Shown here one piece after another: positions 1 to 8,775 of a stretch of 64,000 bases of DNA. A model generated the notes under the pieces. It saw nothing but the letters and a program-made list of their open reading frames with translations, had not been told where the DNA came from and did not search any database. Both the position numbers and the translations under genes were made by a program. The stretch spans positions 69,414 through 133,413 of the forward strand of contig JAEYDL010000016.1 in NCBI GenBank assembly GCA_023403845.1, read 5' to 3'. Origin of the DNA: Pseudomonadota bacterium. Its GTDB lineage: Bacteria > Desulfobacterota > Desulfovibrionia > Desulfovibrionales > Desulfovibrionaceae. The first letter of the stretch is position 1. Each line of letters opens with the position of its first letter.

Positions 1-250
1 GTTTGAACTCAAGTTCTTCTTCAACAGCGCACTGGAACTGGACGACGGCAGCCAGGTGGGGTCGGAGAGCGTCAAGGCGCTGATCAAGAAGTGCATCAGC
101 GAGGAAGATCCGAAAGCCCCTCTTTCGGATGAGCGCATCGGAGAAATTCTCAAGGAGCATCTCAAGGTCAACATTGCGCGGCGGACTGTCGCCAAGTATC
201 GGATGGCCATGGATATTCCTTCCTCTTCCCGGCGCAGAAACCATCTCTAG
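1..250 (+). CDS. rpoN: RNA polymerase sigma-54 factor, C-terminal fragment
   Basis: Only the last 82 codons are present, read from base 2; the gene begins upstream of the window. Sigma-54 directs core polymerase to -24/-12 promoters and needs AAA+ activators for open-complex formation. The diagnostic RpoN box, ARRTVAKYR, is encoded at 176-202 and reads the -24 element. It is preceded by the FFNSAL stretch and the helical segment typical of the DNA-binding domain. The tail after the box (MDIPSSSRRRNHL) is normal. The downstream hpf and rapZ genes match the usual proteobacterial rpoN neighbourhood. The identification is firm; only completeness is unknown. Confidence 0.96.
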   Translation, partial: FELKFFFNSALELDDGSQVGSESVKALIKKCISEEDPKAPLSDERIGEILKEHLKVNIARRTVAKYRMAMDIPSSSRRRNHL

Positions 251-390
251 GGGGTGTCCGGCATGCACCACATGGCTTGACAGATTCGGTAAAGCCTGTT
301 GAAAGAAAGTTATGGCTGATGGAGTTTTTTTCGATCCGTCCGCCTCTTCTCCAGGCGATCGGATTGGTTCTTCAACCAAAGGAGGCCTGT

Positions 391-921
391 ATGCATATTT
401 CTTTCACATTCAAGAACTTTGAGCCTTCGGAGCATCTTCGCAAGTACGCCCGCCGCAGAATGGAAAAGCTGGGACGTTTTCTGGGGAAGAATCCCGCTCT
501 TGAAGCTCAGGTTCTCATGTCGGTGGACAAGTTCCGGCAGCGTGTGGAAGTTCAGGTTTCCGGAGAAGGCCTCAACATCGCCGCTACTGAAACGTCCGAA
601 GACATGTACGCCAGCATCGACCTTGTGCTCGACAAGCTGGAGGCTCAGGTCAAGAAGTTCGCCTCCCGTAACAAGGAAATTCAGCGCAAGGGACGAGTGA
701 ACATCGACGTCTACACCTTCGACGCCGTGGAAGCTGAAGACAGGACGATTACCGACCGGGACCATTTTTCTCCGAAGCCCATGAGTCCGGAAGAAGCCGC
801 CATGCAGATGGAAGCGCAGGATTTTGAATTCCTTACTTTCCTGAATTCCGAAAATGAACGCATTAATGTCATCTACCGGCGCAAGAATGGTCATCTCGGG
901 CTGATCGATCCCATTGTGTAG
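391..921 (+). CDS. hpf: Ribosome hibernation-promoting factor, long form
   Basis: The protein has 176 residues. The ATG at 391 follows a good Shine-Dalgarno (aaaggagg, about 378-385), and the family N-terminus MHISFTFKNFEPSE starts there, so longer upstream openings are not used. Residues 1-100 form the S30AE/YfiA domain that sits in the decoding centre. After an acidic linker, residues from about 118 form the C-terminal dimerisation domain (FEFLTFLNSEN, NVIYRRKNGHLGLI). The long form drives 100S ribosome dimers without a separate RMF. It lies 140 bp after rpoN on the same strand. A strong terminator follows at 957-994. Confidence 0.95.
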   Translation: MHISFTFKNFEPSEHLRKYARRRMEKLGRFLGKNPALEAQVLMSVDKFRQRVEVQVSGEGLNIAATETSEDMYASIDLVLDKLEAQVKKFASRNKEIQRKGRVNIDVYTFDAVEAEDRTITDRDHFSPKPMSPEEAAMQMEAQDFEFLTFLNSENERINVIYRRKNGHLGLIDPIV

Positions 922-956
922 CTCCCCGCAAGGGGGCTGCGACATAGAACCAACCG

Positions 957-994
957 ACCCGTCCGGACCCGCACGTCCCGGACGGGTTTCTTTG
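957..994 (+). terminator. Rho-independent terminator after hpf
   Basis: A perfect 10-bp stem, acccgtccgg (957-966) with ccggacgggt (978-987), has an 11-nt loop and is followed by a short T-rich run (tttcttt). It lies between hpf and rapZ, so rapZ probably gets part of its transcription from a promoter of its own or by read-through. Confidence 0.75.
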
Positions 995-1078
995 CACAAG
1001 GAACGTCTTTCGCCGTCCGGCAGACTGAGAAATGCCGTATTCCGGTTCCGAAGGACGCCGCCATTTTCAGGGGAAAAG

Positions 1079-2029
1079 ATGAGCACGATACCAGACAAGA
1101 CATCCACCGGGAAAAACACCGGAAATACGACCTATTCCGAACAGCTTCTCCCCAGAAGCGACGAGACCGTTCTTCTTGTTATCGGTCTTTCGGGAGCCGG
1201 AAAGAGCACTGTGCTGCACGTATTTGAGGACATGCGGCTGTTTACCGCGGATGGCGTGCCTCCCGTGCTTATGCCCGATATGGTGCGGCTGTTGCAGGAC
1301 CCGGCACTTGAAGGGGCGGGAGGAGTAGCCCTCGGTCTGGACCAGCGCCGGGGCGAGTTCACCGCCGAGCTGGACGAAGCTCTGCACAAGCTCTCCAGCA
1401 TGGGCTTTCGTGTGCAGATTCTTTTTCTTGAAGCCGAACCTGCCGTGCTCATGCGACGTTATGCCACCACCCGTCGTCCGCATCCCCTCGAACGAGAGGG
1501 CGTCGGCCTTGAACAGGCTGTGCATGAGGAAGTCGAACGGCTTGCATCCGTGCGAGAAATGGCCGATCGAGTCATTGATACATCCACCTATTCCATTCAT
1601 GATCTGCGCCGGGTCATTCAACGCCGCTGGAACAGCACACAGGAGCGGACCCATGCCATCAAGATCAACCTCGTGTCCTTCGGCTTCAAGTACGGAGTTC
1701 CGCGCGAGGCGGACATGGTCTTTGATCTCCGTTTTCTGCCCAATCCCTACTTCGTCGAGGAGCTGCGTCCATTCACGGGCAGAGACAAGGCCGTAGCCGC
1801 GCATGTATTCGGGGAGTCGTCGGCCAGAGAATTCAAAAAACGGCTTATCGACTTCATGACATTTCTGCTTCCGCTCTATGACGCGGAAGGACGTTACCGG
1901 ATCACCATCGCTCTGGGCTGCACAGGCGGAAAACATCGTTCCGTGGCCATGACGGAAGCCCTGATGCGAGCCCTCAAACGACAGGACTACGCCGTATTCG
2001 TAGAACACAGGCATATGGAACTGGGGTAG
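1079..2029 (+). CDS. rapZ: RapZ family RNase adapter / nucleotide-binding protein
   Basis: The protein has 316 residues. The ATG at 1079 was preferred over in-frame upstream codons because the family is about 285 residues long and the upstream DNA carries the hpf terminator. A Walker A motif, GLSGAGKST, lies at residues 36-44. The C-terminal half carries the RapZ signature GCTGGKHRSV near residue 285. In enterobacteria RapZ senses glucosamine-6-phosphate and targets GlmZ to RNase E. Outside that group the role is less certain, although links to cell-wall precursor supply are common. The gene usually sits next to ptsN near rpoN, but no ptsN is present here. The lysE-like gene starts 4 nt after the stop, which suggests translational coupling. 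Confidence 0.93.
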   Translation: MSTIPDKTSTGKNTGNTTYSEQLLPRSDETVLLVIGLSGAGKSTVLHVFEDMRLFTADGVPPVLMPDMVRLLQDPALEGAGGVALGLDQRRGEFTAELDEALHKLSSMGFRVQILFLEAEPAVLMRRYATTRRPHPLEREGVGLEQAVHEEVERLASVREMADRVIDTSTYSIHDLRRVIQRRWNSTQERTHAIKINLVSFGFKYGVPREADMVFDLRFLPNPYFVEELRPFTGRDKAVAAHVFGESSAREFKKRLIDFMTFLLPLYDAEGRYRITIALGCTGGKHRSVAMTEALMRALKRQDYAVFVEHRHMELG

Positions 2030-2033
2030 TCTC

Positions 2034-2654
2034 ATGCCCGCAATCGAAACGCTCTGTACCTTTTTCATCACGGCCCTGATCATGGGCCTCGCCCCGGGAC
2101 CGGACATCATTTTCGTTCTGACGCAGTCGGCCCTCTATGGAGCCAGGGCCGGGATCAGCACCATGTTCGGACTGCTTACCGGCATTTGCGGCCATACTAC
2201 GGCGGTGGCGCTTGGCGTCGCGGCTCTGTTCCAGACATCTCAACTGGCCTTCACTGCCCTCATATTCGCCGGAGCGGCCTATCTGCTCTATCTTGCCTGG
2301 CTGTCCTTCCGCAGTGGTGCTTCCACGGCACGGCTGGAACGTTCGCAGTTCCCGGGCTATTGGGCGCTCTACCGCCGCGGCGTGATCATGAACATCACCA
2401 ACCCCAAGGTGACCCTGTTCTTTCTCGCCTTCCTGCCTCAGTTCGTTGATCCGGCGCGGGGCAGCATTCCGTTTCAGATCACCATCTTCGGCGTTCTGTT
2501 TCAGATCGCGTCTCTGCTCGTATTCGGCACGGTTTCTCTGCTCGGCGGCAAGCTGGCGGAGCGGTTCAACAAATCCGTACGCGGCCAGCTGATCATGAAC
2601 CGGATTGCCGGGACAGTCTTTGTAATTCTGGCTCTCGCTCTGATCTTTGCCTGA
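2034..2654 (+). CDS. LysE/RhtB family amino-acid exporter
   Basis: The protein has 206 residues and about six hydrophobic segments. The early sequence ALIMGLAPGPDIIFVLTQS is the LysE/RhtB hallmark (G-x-x-PGP), followed by GARAGISTMFG. A second conserved loop, NITNPKVTLFFLAFLPQFV, lies near residue 120. Family members export amino acids such as homoserine, threonine, lysine or leucine across the inner membrane. The substrate cannot be deduced here. It follows rapZ by 4 nt and probably belongs to the same transcript. It converges with the PAP2 gene on the other strand. Confidence 0.9.
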   Translation: MPAIETLCTFFITALIMGLAPGPDIIFVLTQSALYGARAGISTMFGLLTGICGHTTAVALGVAALFQTSQLAFTALIFAGAAYLLYLAWLSFRSGASTARLERSQFPGYWALYRRGVIMNITNPKVTLFFLAFLPQFVDPARGSIPFQITIFGVLFQIASLLVFGTVSLLGGKLAERFNKSVRGQLIMNRIAGTVFVILALALIFA

Positions 2655-2725
2655 CATTGAAGGCAGTTCTCTTCCACTCCCCAAGCGGACCTTCTGCCCC
2701 GTATGACGGACGCAGCATTGCCCCT

Positions 2726-3430
2726 TCACCCATGCAGGCATACCCTTGATGAGGGAAAACAGTGACGAACAAGCAGGACAATCAGACAGATCAGCAGCCA
2801 CGCCGCAACCATGGAAAACAAAGTATGCGAAAGGAAATGCGCGCCACGGATCATCTGGTACCATCCCATCCCCCAGCCTGCGCCAAGCCCGATCACAAGC
2901 CCCATCAATCTGCCCCTGCGGGAACGAAAGGAGAAAAAGAACGCCATCAGAGCGAAACCTCCCGACGCATGCCCTGCGGGAAAACCTCTTCCCCGGGCCA
3001 GTCCCCTATTGGCGGGGTCAGCGGGCGAAAGCACCCGCTGGTAGACATGGGAACCGCCGAACTCGCGCAATTCATAAGGGCAATAGATATTAGTAAATCG
3101 TTTTCCCCCGGCGATGCAGGCGGGCACGAAAGCAAGCGAAAGCAACAGGACGAGAGCGGGACGACATATTTTCCCCCGCTTCCTCAAGAACCGGATCAGC
3201 TTCAGCACACACCCGACGCCAAGCACTCCCAGAAAAATCTTGGGGCCGACATAAAGCCAGGGCTTCAGTCTCGCGTGCCAGTCCGCGTCCAGCAGCCAAG
3301 CACGGGTTGTCGCATCATACAGCCGGCGTTGGACAAGCATGTCCATATCCGTAAAACTCTCCAGACAGAGAACGACGACAAGCAGTATGACACACCCAGC
3401 CATATTGCCCAGCAACCACTTCTCAGACAT
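2726..3430 (-). CDS. PAP2-family membrane phosphatase
   Basis: The protein has 234 residues and about five to six membrane segments. The PAP2 signature is present as the central PAGH motif (residues 151-154). Motif 1 is probably GGKRFTN near 108, and a third, atypical element, RGAHFLSHT (195-203), replaces the usual S-R-x5-H-x3-D. Similar histidine-rich third motifs occur in some lipid phosphatase-like PAP2 proteins. Possible substrates are lipid A, undecaprenyl pyrophosphate or phosphatidylglycerol phosphate. The start overlaps the end of the histidine kinase gene by 8 nt, so it is the third gene of a regulator-kinase-phosphatase operon. That context argues for regulated envelope modification. 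The substrate is inferred, not shown. Confidence 0.85.
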   Translation of the reverse strand: MSEKWLLGNMAGCVILLVVVLCLESFTDMDMLVQRRLYDATTRAWLLDADWHARLKPWLYVGPKIFLGVLGVGCVLKLIRFLRKRGKICRPALVLLLSLAFVPACIAGGKRFTNIYCPYELREFGGSHVYQRVLSPADPANRGLARGRGFPAGHASGGFALMAFFFSFRSRRGRLMGLVIGLGAGWGMGWYQMIRGAHFLSHTLFSMVAAWLLICLIVLLVRHCFPSSRVCLHG

Positions 3431-4532
3431 GCCTGTTCTCCAGGGGCAAACGCAGGGTCACGATCAGCCCGGTAGCCGTTTCTCCCGTTCCTTCCTCCGC
3501 AACGTCTCCGGAAACATTCCGTGCCTGCACGGTTCCGCCGTGCCCCCGAATGGCCTGTTCAACCAATGAAAGGCCAAGGCCCACGCCGCCACTGTCACGG
3601 GTTCGCGCCTTGTCCACCCGGTAAAAAGGCCGAAACAGCAAGGCAAGCGCTTCATCAGGTACACCCGGCCCCTGATCCCTGACGGAAATGACAGCTTCGC
3701 GCTGTCCTCCGGTACAGTCGGCGAAAGCCTCCAGTGTAATAACGCTTTGCGGGGGCGCATACCGCAACGCGTTACGGACCACATTCTCCACGGCCCTTCG
3801 CAGCAGCTGCCCATGTCCGGAAACAATCAACGGAGCGGAGGAAATGCGAGTCTCCACACGCACCCCTTCGGAGGCGCCCTCAAACGCGGCGTCCTCCGCC
3901 ACATCCCGTACCAGCCCTGCCACATCAATGGAAACGCGGGACTCCTTCACGGCATCACGCGCCTGTGCAAGCAGCAGACCGATAAGTTCGCTCATTCGCT
4001 CCACCTCCAGATCCGCACGATCAAGATACGGGAGAACATTTCCAGCTCCATCCTGTCTCCGGGCCAGCGCCAGAGCCATGCTCATACGGGTCAACGGCGA
4101 ACGCAATTCGTGCGAAATATCACCCAGAAGACGCCGCTCGCCTTCAATCTGACGAGAGAGTCTTTCAGCCATCAGGTTGAATCCTCTGGACAAGGCCCCT
4201 ATCTCATCGCCCCGCAAGCAGTCCCTCTCACTCATGCGTACGCCCATATCCCCCGCAGCAAGACGAATCGTGCTCTCCGTCAGACGGGAAACCGTTCCCG
4301 TGAACAGTCTGCTCAGAAACAGACACCCCACAGCCGTGGGAACCAGAGCATCCACGATCCAGATCAGCAGCTCCCAGTCTCCGCTCTCCATCTGTTCTAC
4401 CCCCAGCAGCGCCTCCCACCATCCTTCTGACAGCTCGCCTACGGCAATGATCCCTCCGACGAACAGCACGGCAAGCGCATAGGTCTTCCAAAACAAAGGG
4501 GCGCTGTTCCATAATGAGGCAGGACTGCTCAT
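3423..4532 (-). CDS. Sensor histidine kinase, CpxA-like architecture with a short sensor loop
   Basis: The protein has 369 residues. TM1 is at about 15-33 and TM2 at about 55-76, with only about 20 residues between them, far shorter than the CpxA periplasmic domain. A HAMP domain follows (about 78-130). The phospho-acceptor is H141 in DISHELRSPLTRM, and the N, G1 (DQGPGVP) and G2 (GGVGLGLSL) ATP-binding boxes are all present. Such a small loop suggests sensing within the membrane or through a partner protein. The start codon overlaps the regulator stop as ATGA (4529-4532), so the pair is translationally coupled. It should phosphorylate the upstream OmpR-type regulator. Confidence 0.93.
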   Translation of the reverse strand: MSSPASLWNSAPLFWKTYALAVLFVGGIIAVGELSEGWWEALLGVEQMESGDWELLIWIVDALVPTAVGCLFLSRLFTGTVSRLTESTIRLAAGDMGVRMSERDCLRGDEIGALSRGFNLMAERLSRQIEGERRLLGDISHELRSPLTRMSMALALARRQDGAGNVLPYLDRADLEVERMSELIGLLLAQARDAVKESRVSIDVAGLVRDVAEDAAFEGASEGVRVETRISSAPLIVSGHGQLLRRAVENVVRNALRYAPPQSVITLEAFADCTGGQREAVISVRDQGPGVPDEALALLFRPFYRVDKARTRDSGGVGLGLSLVEQAIRGHGGTVQARNVSGDVAEEGTGETATGLIVTLRLPLENRHV

Positions 4533-5254
4533 ACTTCCTCCCTGCCTACATAGGCATACCCCTCGCCGCGCACGCTGATGATGCGCTCTTCACCACCGGA
4601 ATCCGGACCGAGCTTTTTCCGGATTCTGCTGACGTGCATATCGAGACTGCGATCAAATGGTCTGGAACCTCTCCCCAAAGCCTGTCGGGAAAGCATCTCG
4701 CGCGCGACAGGGACCCCCGGAGTCTCCAGCAGCAGTTGCAACAACCGAAATTCCGCCCCTGTCAGCGCCACGCTCACTCCGCCCACAGTTACCCTGCGAC
4801 GCATGCAGTCCATACGCAGATCCCCCACGGACAGGATGCGGGCGCAATCTCCGGAAACGGCGCTTCCGTCAGCGTTCGTTCCGCCCAAGCCGGCGGTACG
4901 CCGCAGAATGGCCCGCATGCGCGCGACCAATTCACGCGGATTGAACGGCTTGGGCAAATAATCATCGGCCCCCATTTCCAGTCCGATGACCCGATCCACA
5001 TCATCTCCTCTGGCCGTGAGCATCAGTACGGGGACCGGGGCTTCCCGCCCGCGCAAGGCGGCAAGAACCTGAAATCCGGTCTTTCCCGGCAGCATGACGT
5101 CCAGAATGACGATATCCCAGTTGTCTTCGATCGCCCGTGCCAGTCCATCCACTCCGTTATGCACCACTGTGCAGGCGAAGCCCTCCGGCTCCAGATATTC
5201 CCTGAGCAGCGCGCACAGTTCGCGATCATCATCAATAATCAAAATCTGTTTCAT
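4529..5254 (-). CDS. OmpR/CpxR-type response regulator
   Basis: The protein has 241 residues. The receiver domain (1-120) has the acidic pocket D8-D9, phospho-acceptor D52 in ILDVMLPGKTG, the conserved T in LMLTARG and K in LPKPF. A winged-helix DNA-binding domain follows (about 140-235) with FRLLQLLLETPG and the closing RGEGYAYVG. It is the first gene of a minus-strand operon with the kinase and the PAP2 phosphatase. It is divergent from the LtaS/EptA-like gene across a 229-bp gap and could control both sides. The signal sensed is unknown. Confidence 0.94.
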   Translation of the reverse strand: MKQILIIDDDRELCALLREYLEPEGFACTVVHNGVDGLARAIEDNWDIVILDVMLPGKTGFQVLAALRGREAPVPVLMLTARGDDVDRVIGLEMGADDYLPKPFNPRELVARMRAILRRTAGLGGTNADGSAVSGDCARILSVGDLRMDCMRRRVTVGGVSVALTGAEFRLLQLLLETPGVPVAREMLSRQALGRGSRPFDRSLDMHVSRIRKKLGPDSGGEERIISVRGEGYAYVGREEV

Positions 5255-5483
5255 GACATCTCCCGTCCGGCACGCCGCAGATGCAAACCCTCTTCACGCG
5301 CCCTCTCCCGAAAAAGGCCTGGGAAAAATCGAATCTCCCGAACCGCAACCTCCATCTACAACAAAAAAGAACCTCTCCCAAGGACGATCTTCCTTTGGTG
5401 ACCATTCTTTACATTCCGTGACGGCAGGGTGACACGGCCGCTGCTAAACAGACATCCTGAATTTCCACAAAGAGGATGTTCTT

Positions 5484-7391
5484 ATGTTTCAGGATACGCG
5501 TTTCCGTTTTCTCCTGACCCTGCTTCTGCTCTATCTGGGAGTGAATCTTCTTGTCAGGATAAGTTTCATCATTCTGTTCTCACCGGATATTTCTACAGAT
5601 TACGGCATTATTGCCAAAATTTTCCTGTATGGAACCGTCAACGACTTCTTCGTCTTCGCCTGCCTGTCTCTGCCGCTGGCACCCATGGTTCTGCTCTTCT
5701 CCTGGCGAAACAGGATTGCCCGTGCGGGAGCGTTCGCCGCCTTTGCCGCCTATACGGCTCTTTTTCTGTTCACGGCCGTGTCCGAATACTTTTTCTGGGA
5801 CGAATTCAGCGTCCGATTCAATTTCATCGCCGTGGACTATCTGGTCTATACGCAGGAAGTCATAAACAACATCATGGAATCCTATCCAGTGACGCCACTG
5901 CTCTGCGCCATCACAGGGCTGGCTTTGCTTATCACGACAGCCCTTCTCCGACCACTCCAACGCGCTCGCGGGACCATGACATCGGGACGCTGCCGTTTCG
6001 CCGCATGCTGCCTGTGGGGAATCATCGCATGCATCAGCATTTTTGCCTTCACTCCACCTTCCATTTCCAGGAACACGTTTGACAACGAACTGTCCCATAA
6101 CGGAGTACGTTCTCTTTTTTATGCCTTTTTCAACAACCAGCTGAATTATCGATTATTCTATCCTGTTCTGAACGAAACGGAGGCCCTGCGCATCGTTCGA
6201 GACGACCTCCGCGAACCGGGAGCCTCCTTTGTCAGCTCCACCCCCGCCGATCTGCGCAGGGATATTGATGGGACCGAACCATCCAGACGCTGCAATGTCA
6301 TCCAGATCGTCGTCGAAAGTCTCGGCAGCGAGTCCCTGGGCGACAGAACGCCCAATATCAATGCGCTGCAGGAAAAAAGCCTGCGTTTTACCAACATGCG
6401 GGCCACGGGGACCCGAACCGTCCGCGGTATTGAGGCCCTGACCCTGAGCATTCCGCCGACGCCGGGCAACTCTATTGTCCGCCGTCCTGGTTGCGAAGGC
6501 CTGTTCACCACCGGAACAATCTTTCGTCAGTACGGTTACGATACGGCCTTCATCTATGGCGGCTACGGCTATTTCGACAACATGAACACCTTTTTTGCGG
6601 GGAACGGTTTCCGTATCGTGGACCGGGCGTCCATCCCCGAAGAAGACAAGACTTTCTCCAACGCATGGGGTATCTGCGATGAAGATCTTCTGAACGCTTC
6701 CCTGCGCGAGGCCGACGCCGCTTACGCGACCGGCAAGCCGTTTTATCAGTTTGTCCTCACCACATCCAATCATCGTCCGTTTACCTATCCTGACGGAAAA
6801 GTGGACATTCCCTCGGGAACCAGCAGGAGCGGCGCGATCAAATACACCGACTACGCCATCGGCAACTTCATGCGCAAGGCGGAACGCCGTCCATGGTTCA
6901 GGGATACCATTTTCGTCATTGTGGCGGATCATACCGCGGGCAGCGCAGGCAAGACGGTCATCCCCCCAGAACGCTACACCATTCCCTGCATCATTTACAG
7001 TCCAGCGCACATCATCCCTCGTACGGTGGATACGCTGTGCAGTCAGATTGATCTCCCGCCTACCCTTTTCTCCCTGCTCGGCTGGAGTTACCGATCGAAA
7101 TTCTTCGGCCGAAATATTCTGAACATGCAGCCGGAAGAAGGACGCGCCTTCATCGGCACCTATCAACTTCTTGGACGCTATGATGCGGACGACCGTCTCG
7201 TCGTTCTCGCTCCTCGCCAGCTTCCGGCGCTGGAGTCCGCGACCAGTCGCTCCGATCCCGCCAGCGAATCCCCTTCCACCCGGGAACGAATTATCCGGAG
7301 AGCGCAGGCCTCCTATCAGGTTGCGCAGGACATGTTTACCAGCGGCAGTCTGAAGGAAGATCACCACACCGAAGTCCCCTTCAAGAAGTGA
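5484..7391 (+). CDS. LtaS/EptA-like membrane sulfatase-family phosphotransferase
   Basis: The protein has 635 residues. Four to five N-terminal membrane helices (residues 1 to about 195) precede a periplasmic alkaline-phosphatase-superfamily domain. The domain opens with NVIQIVVESLGSES (metal-ligand E278) and the nucleophile region ATGTRTVRGIEALT (Thr310 or Thr312). A metal-binding VADHTAG lies near residue 480. Relatives move glycerol phosphate (LtaS, OpgB) or phosphoethanolamine (EptA) onto surface glycans or lipid A. The Gram-negative context favours periplasmic glucan or lipid A modification, but this is inference. ATG 5484 is preceded by aaagagg. The divergent two-component operon is a likely regulator. 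Confidence 0.88.
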   Translation: MFQDTRFRFLLTLLLLYLGVNLLVRISFIILFSPDISTDYGIIAKIFLYGTVNDFFVFACLSLPLAPMVLLFSWRNRIARAGAFAAFAAYTALFLFTAVSEYFFWDEFSVRFNFIAVDYLVYTQEVINNIMESYPVTPLLCAITGLALLITTALLRPLQRARGTMTSGRCRFAACCLWGIIACISIFAFTPPSISRNTFDNELSHNGVRSLFYAFFNNQLNYRLFYPVLNETEALRIVRDDLREPGASFVSSTPADLRRDIDGTEPSRRCNVIQIVVESLGSESLGDRTPNINALQEKSLRFTNMRATGTRTVRGIEALTLSIPPTPGNSIVRRPGCEGLFTTGTIFRQYGYDTAFIYGGYGYFDNMNTFFAGNGFRIVDRASIPEEDKTFSNAWGICDEDLLNASLREADAAYATGKPFYQFVLTTSNHRPFTYPDGKVDIPSGTSRSGAIKYTDYAIGNFMRKAERRPWFRDTIFVIVADHTAGSAGKTVIPPERYTIPCIIYSPAHIIPRTVDTLCSQIDLPPTLFSLLGWSYRSKFFGRNILNMQPEEGRAFIGTYQLLGRYDADDRLVVLAPRQLPALESATSRSDPASESPSTRERIIRRAQASYQVAQDMFTSGSLKEDHHTEVPFKK

Positions 7392-7600
7392 GAGACGGTG
7401 CGACATGAAGCCTCCGTTCGGCAAGTCCCCGATCTCCGATTCCTGACTCTTTTCCGCAATATTACCTTATTATATCTATATTATTACTTAGTTATCATAT
7501 ATATTCCCTGCAGAAAACAGAGTCCCTGCGACCCACGAGCGCTAAAAACTGGACGGGAAGCCCGTTTTCACCTAGGTTAGCCCTCCTAGCGAGGTTCGTC

Positions 7601-7954
7601 ATGCACGAAATGTCCGTTGTCAGCAGCCTGCTGTCCATTGTTCAGGAAGAAATGCAAAAACATGGCGTCAGCCGTCTGCTTCTTGTACGCGTGCGCTACG
7701 GTGCGCTGGCCAATATCGTTCCCGAGGCTCTGAGCTTCGCCTTCGAGGCGCTTACCATGGAAACGCCTTTTGAAGGGGCCGTGCTGGAAACGGAAGAGGT
7801 TCCCCTGACGCTGAAATGTTCCGTCTGCGGAACCGTTTTTGCGCCGCCTCCCGAAGAACGTTTTTTCGCTCCCTGCCCGGCCTGCGGCTCGGAAGGAGGG
7901 CATACCGTGGAAACGGGAAGAGAACTGTACGTTCAACATATTGAAGCGGAATAG
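7601..7954 (+). CDS. hypA: Hydrogenase nickel incorporation protein HypA
   Basis: The protein has 117 residues, normal for the family. The nickel-binding N-terminus MHE is intact (His2, Glu3). The zinc site consists of two CxxC motifs, C73-SV-C76 and C92-PA-C95. HypA delivers nickel with HypB to the large subunit of [NiFe]-hydrogenases. A small GC-rich hairpin followed by TTTT lies just upstream (about 7552-7569). An AT-rich stretch (7460-7505) may hold the promoter. hypB follows after 99 bp on the same strand. The other hyp genes are not in the window. Confidence 0.96.
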   Translation: MHEMSVVSSLLSIVQEEMQKHGVSRLLLVRVRYGALANIVPEALSFAFEALTMETPFEGAVLETEEVPLTLKCSVCGTVFAPPPEERFFAPCPACGSEGGHTVETGRELYVQHIEAE

Positions 7955-8053
7955 TACGATTTCATTTCCGAGATCGCTTCGTCAGCCCGGAGAGGCAGCA
8001 CAGGCCTCCCGGGAGAGTCACCCCAAGTCAATCTGTTCCAAAGGAGCGTTACC

Positions 8054-8710
8054 GTGGAAATACCGGTTATCCGCAATGTCCTTGAGGCCAACGACAAACT
8101 GGCCGTCTCCCTGAGAGAACTCTTCTCAGGACACGGCATCCTGACCCTGAACATGATCAGTTCCCCCGGTGCAGGCAAAACCTCCCTGCTGGAGCGTACG
8201 CTGGCCGATCTCGGTTCCGAATTCCGCATGGCTGTCATTGAAGGCGATCTCCAGACAGACAACGATGCCCGTCGTGTGGCCGCCACCGGTGCGAAGGCCG
8301 TGCAGATCAATACGGAGGGCGGCTGCCATCTGGACAGCAATATGATCATGGAAGCCCTCAAGACGCTCAATCTCGACGAAATCGATATCCTGTTCATCGA
8401 GAACGTAGGCAATCTGGTCTGCCCGGTGGAGTTCGACTGCGGTGAAGACGCCAAAATCGCCCTGCTCAGTGTGACCGAAGGCGACGACAAGCCTGAAAAA
8501 TATCCGCAACTCTTCCATCTTGCCAAAGCCATGATCCTCAACAAGGTCGACCTTCTCCCCTATGTGGATTTCGACGTGCCCACCGCAGTGCGGCATGCCC
8601 GCCGCCTCAATGCCGATCTGCCGCTCTTTGAAGTATCCTGTCGTACGGGCCAGGGACTTGACGGCTGGTATGACTGGCTGAGAAATGCCTTCCGGAACAA
8701 AAAAGCATAA
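8054..8710 (+). CDS. hypB: Hydrogenase nickel incorporation GTPase HypB
   Basis: The protein has 218 residues. The start is GTG at 8054 with aaaggag 8-14 nt upstream. The P-loop SSPGAGKTS lies at residues 36-44, followed by the switch and metal-site segment EGDLQTDNDARR and the GTPase motif NKVDLLPY. HypB uses GTP hydrolysis to load nickel into [NiFe]-hydrogenase precursors. The N-terminal CxxCGC nickel site and His-rich stretch found in some homologues are absent, so this is the short form that probably depends on HypA for high-affinity nickel. A terminator follows at 8740-8775. Confidence 0.95.
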   Translation: MEIPVIRNVLEANDKLAVSLRELFSGHGILTLNMISSPGAGKTSLLERTLADLGSEFRMAVIEGDLQTDNDARRVAATGAKAVQINTEGGCHLDSNMIMEALKTLNLDEIDILFIENVGNLVCPVEFDCGEDAKIALLSVTEGDDKPEKYPQLFHLAKAMILNKVDLLPYVDFDVPTAVRHARRLNADLPLFEVSCRTGQGLDGWYDWLRNAFRNKKA

Positions 8711-8739
8711 AGAATCCCCTCTTTCCCCTATTCCTTTGC

Positions 8740-8775
8740 GGGGTTCGGAACATGGTTTCCGGACCCCCATTTTTC
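8740..8775 (+). terminator. Rho-independent terminator after hypB
   Basis: The arms ggggttcgga (8740-8749) and tccggacccc (8758-8767) form a 10-bp stem with one G-U pair, and catttttctt follows. It closes the hypAB transcript. Confidence 0.7.
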
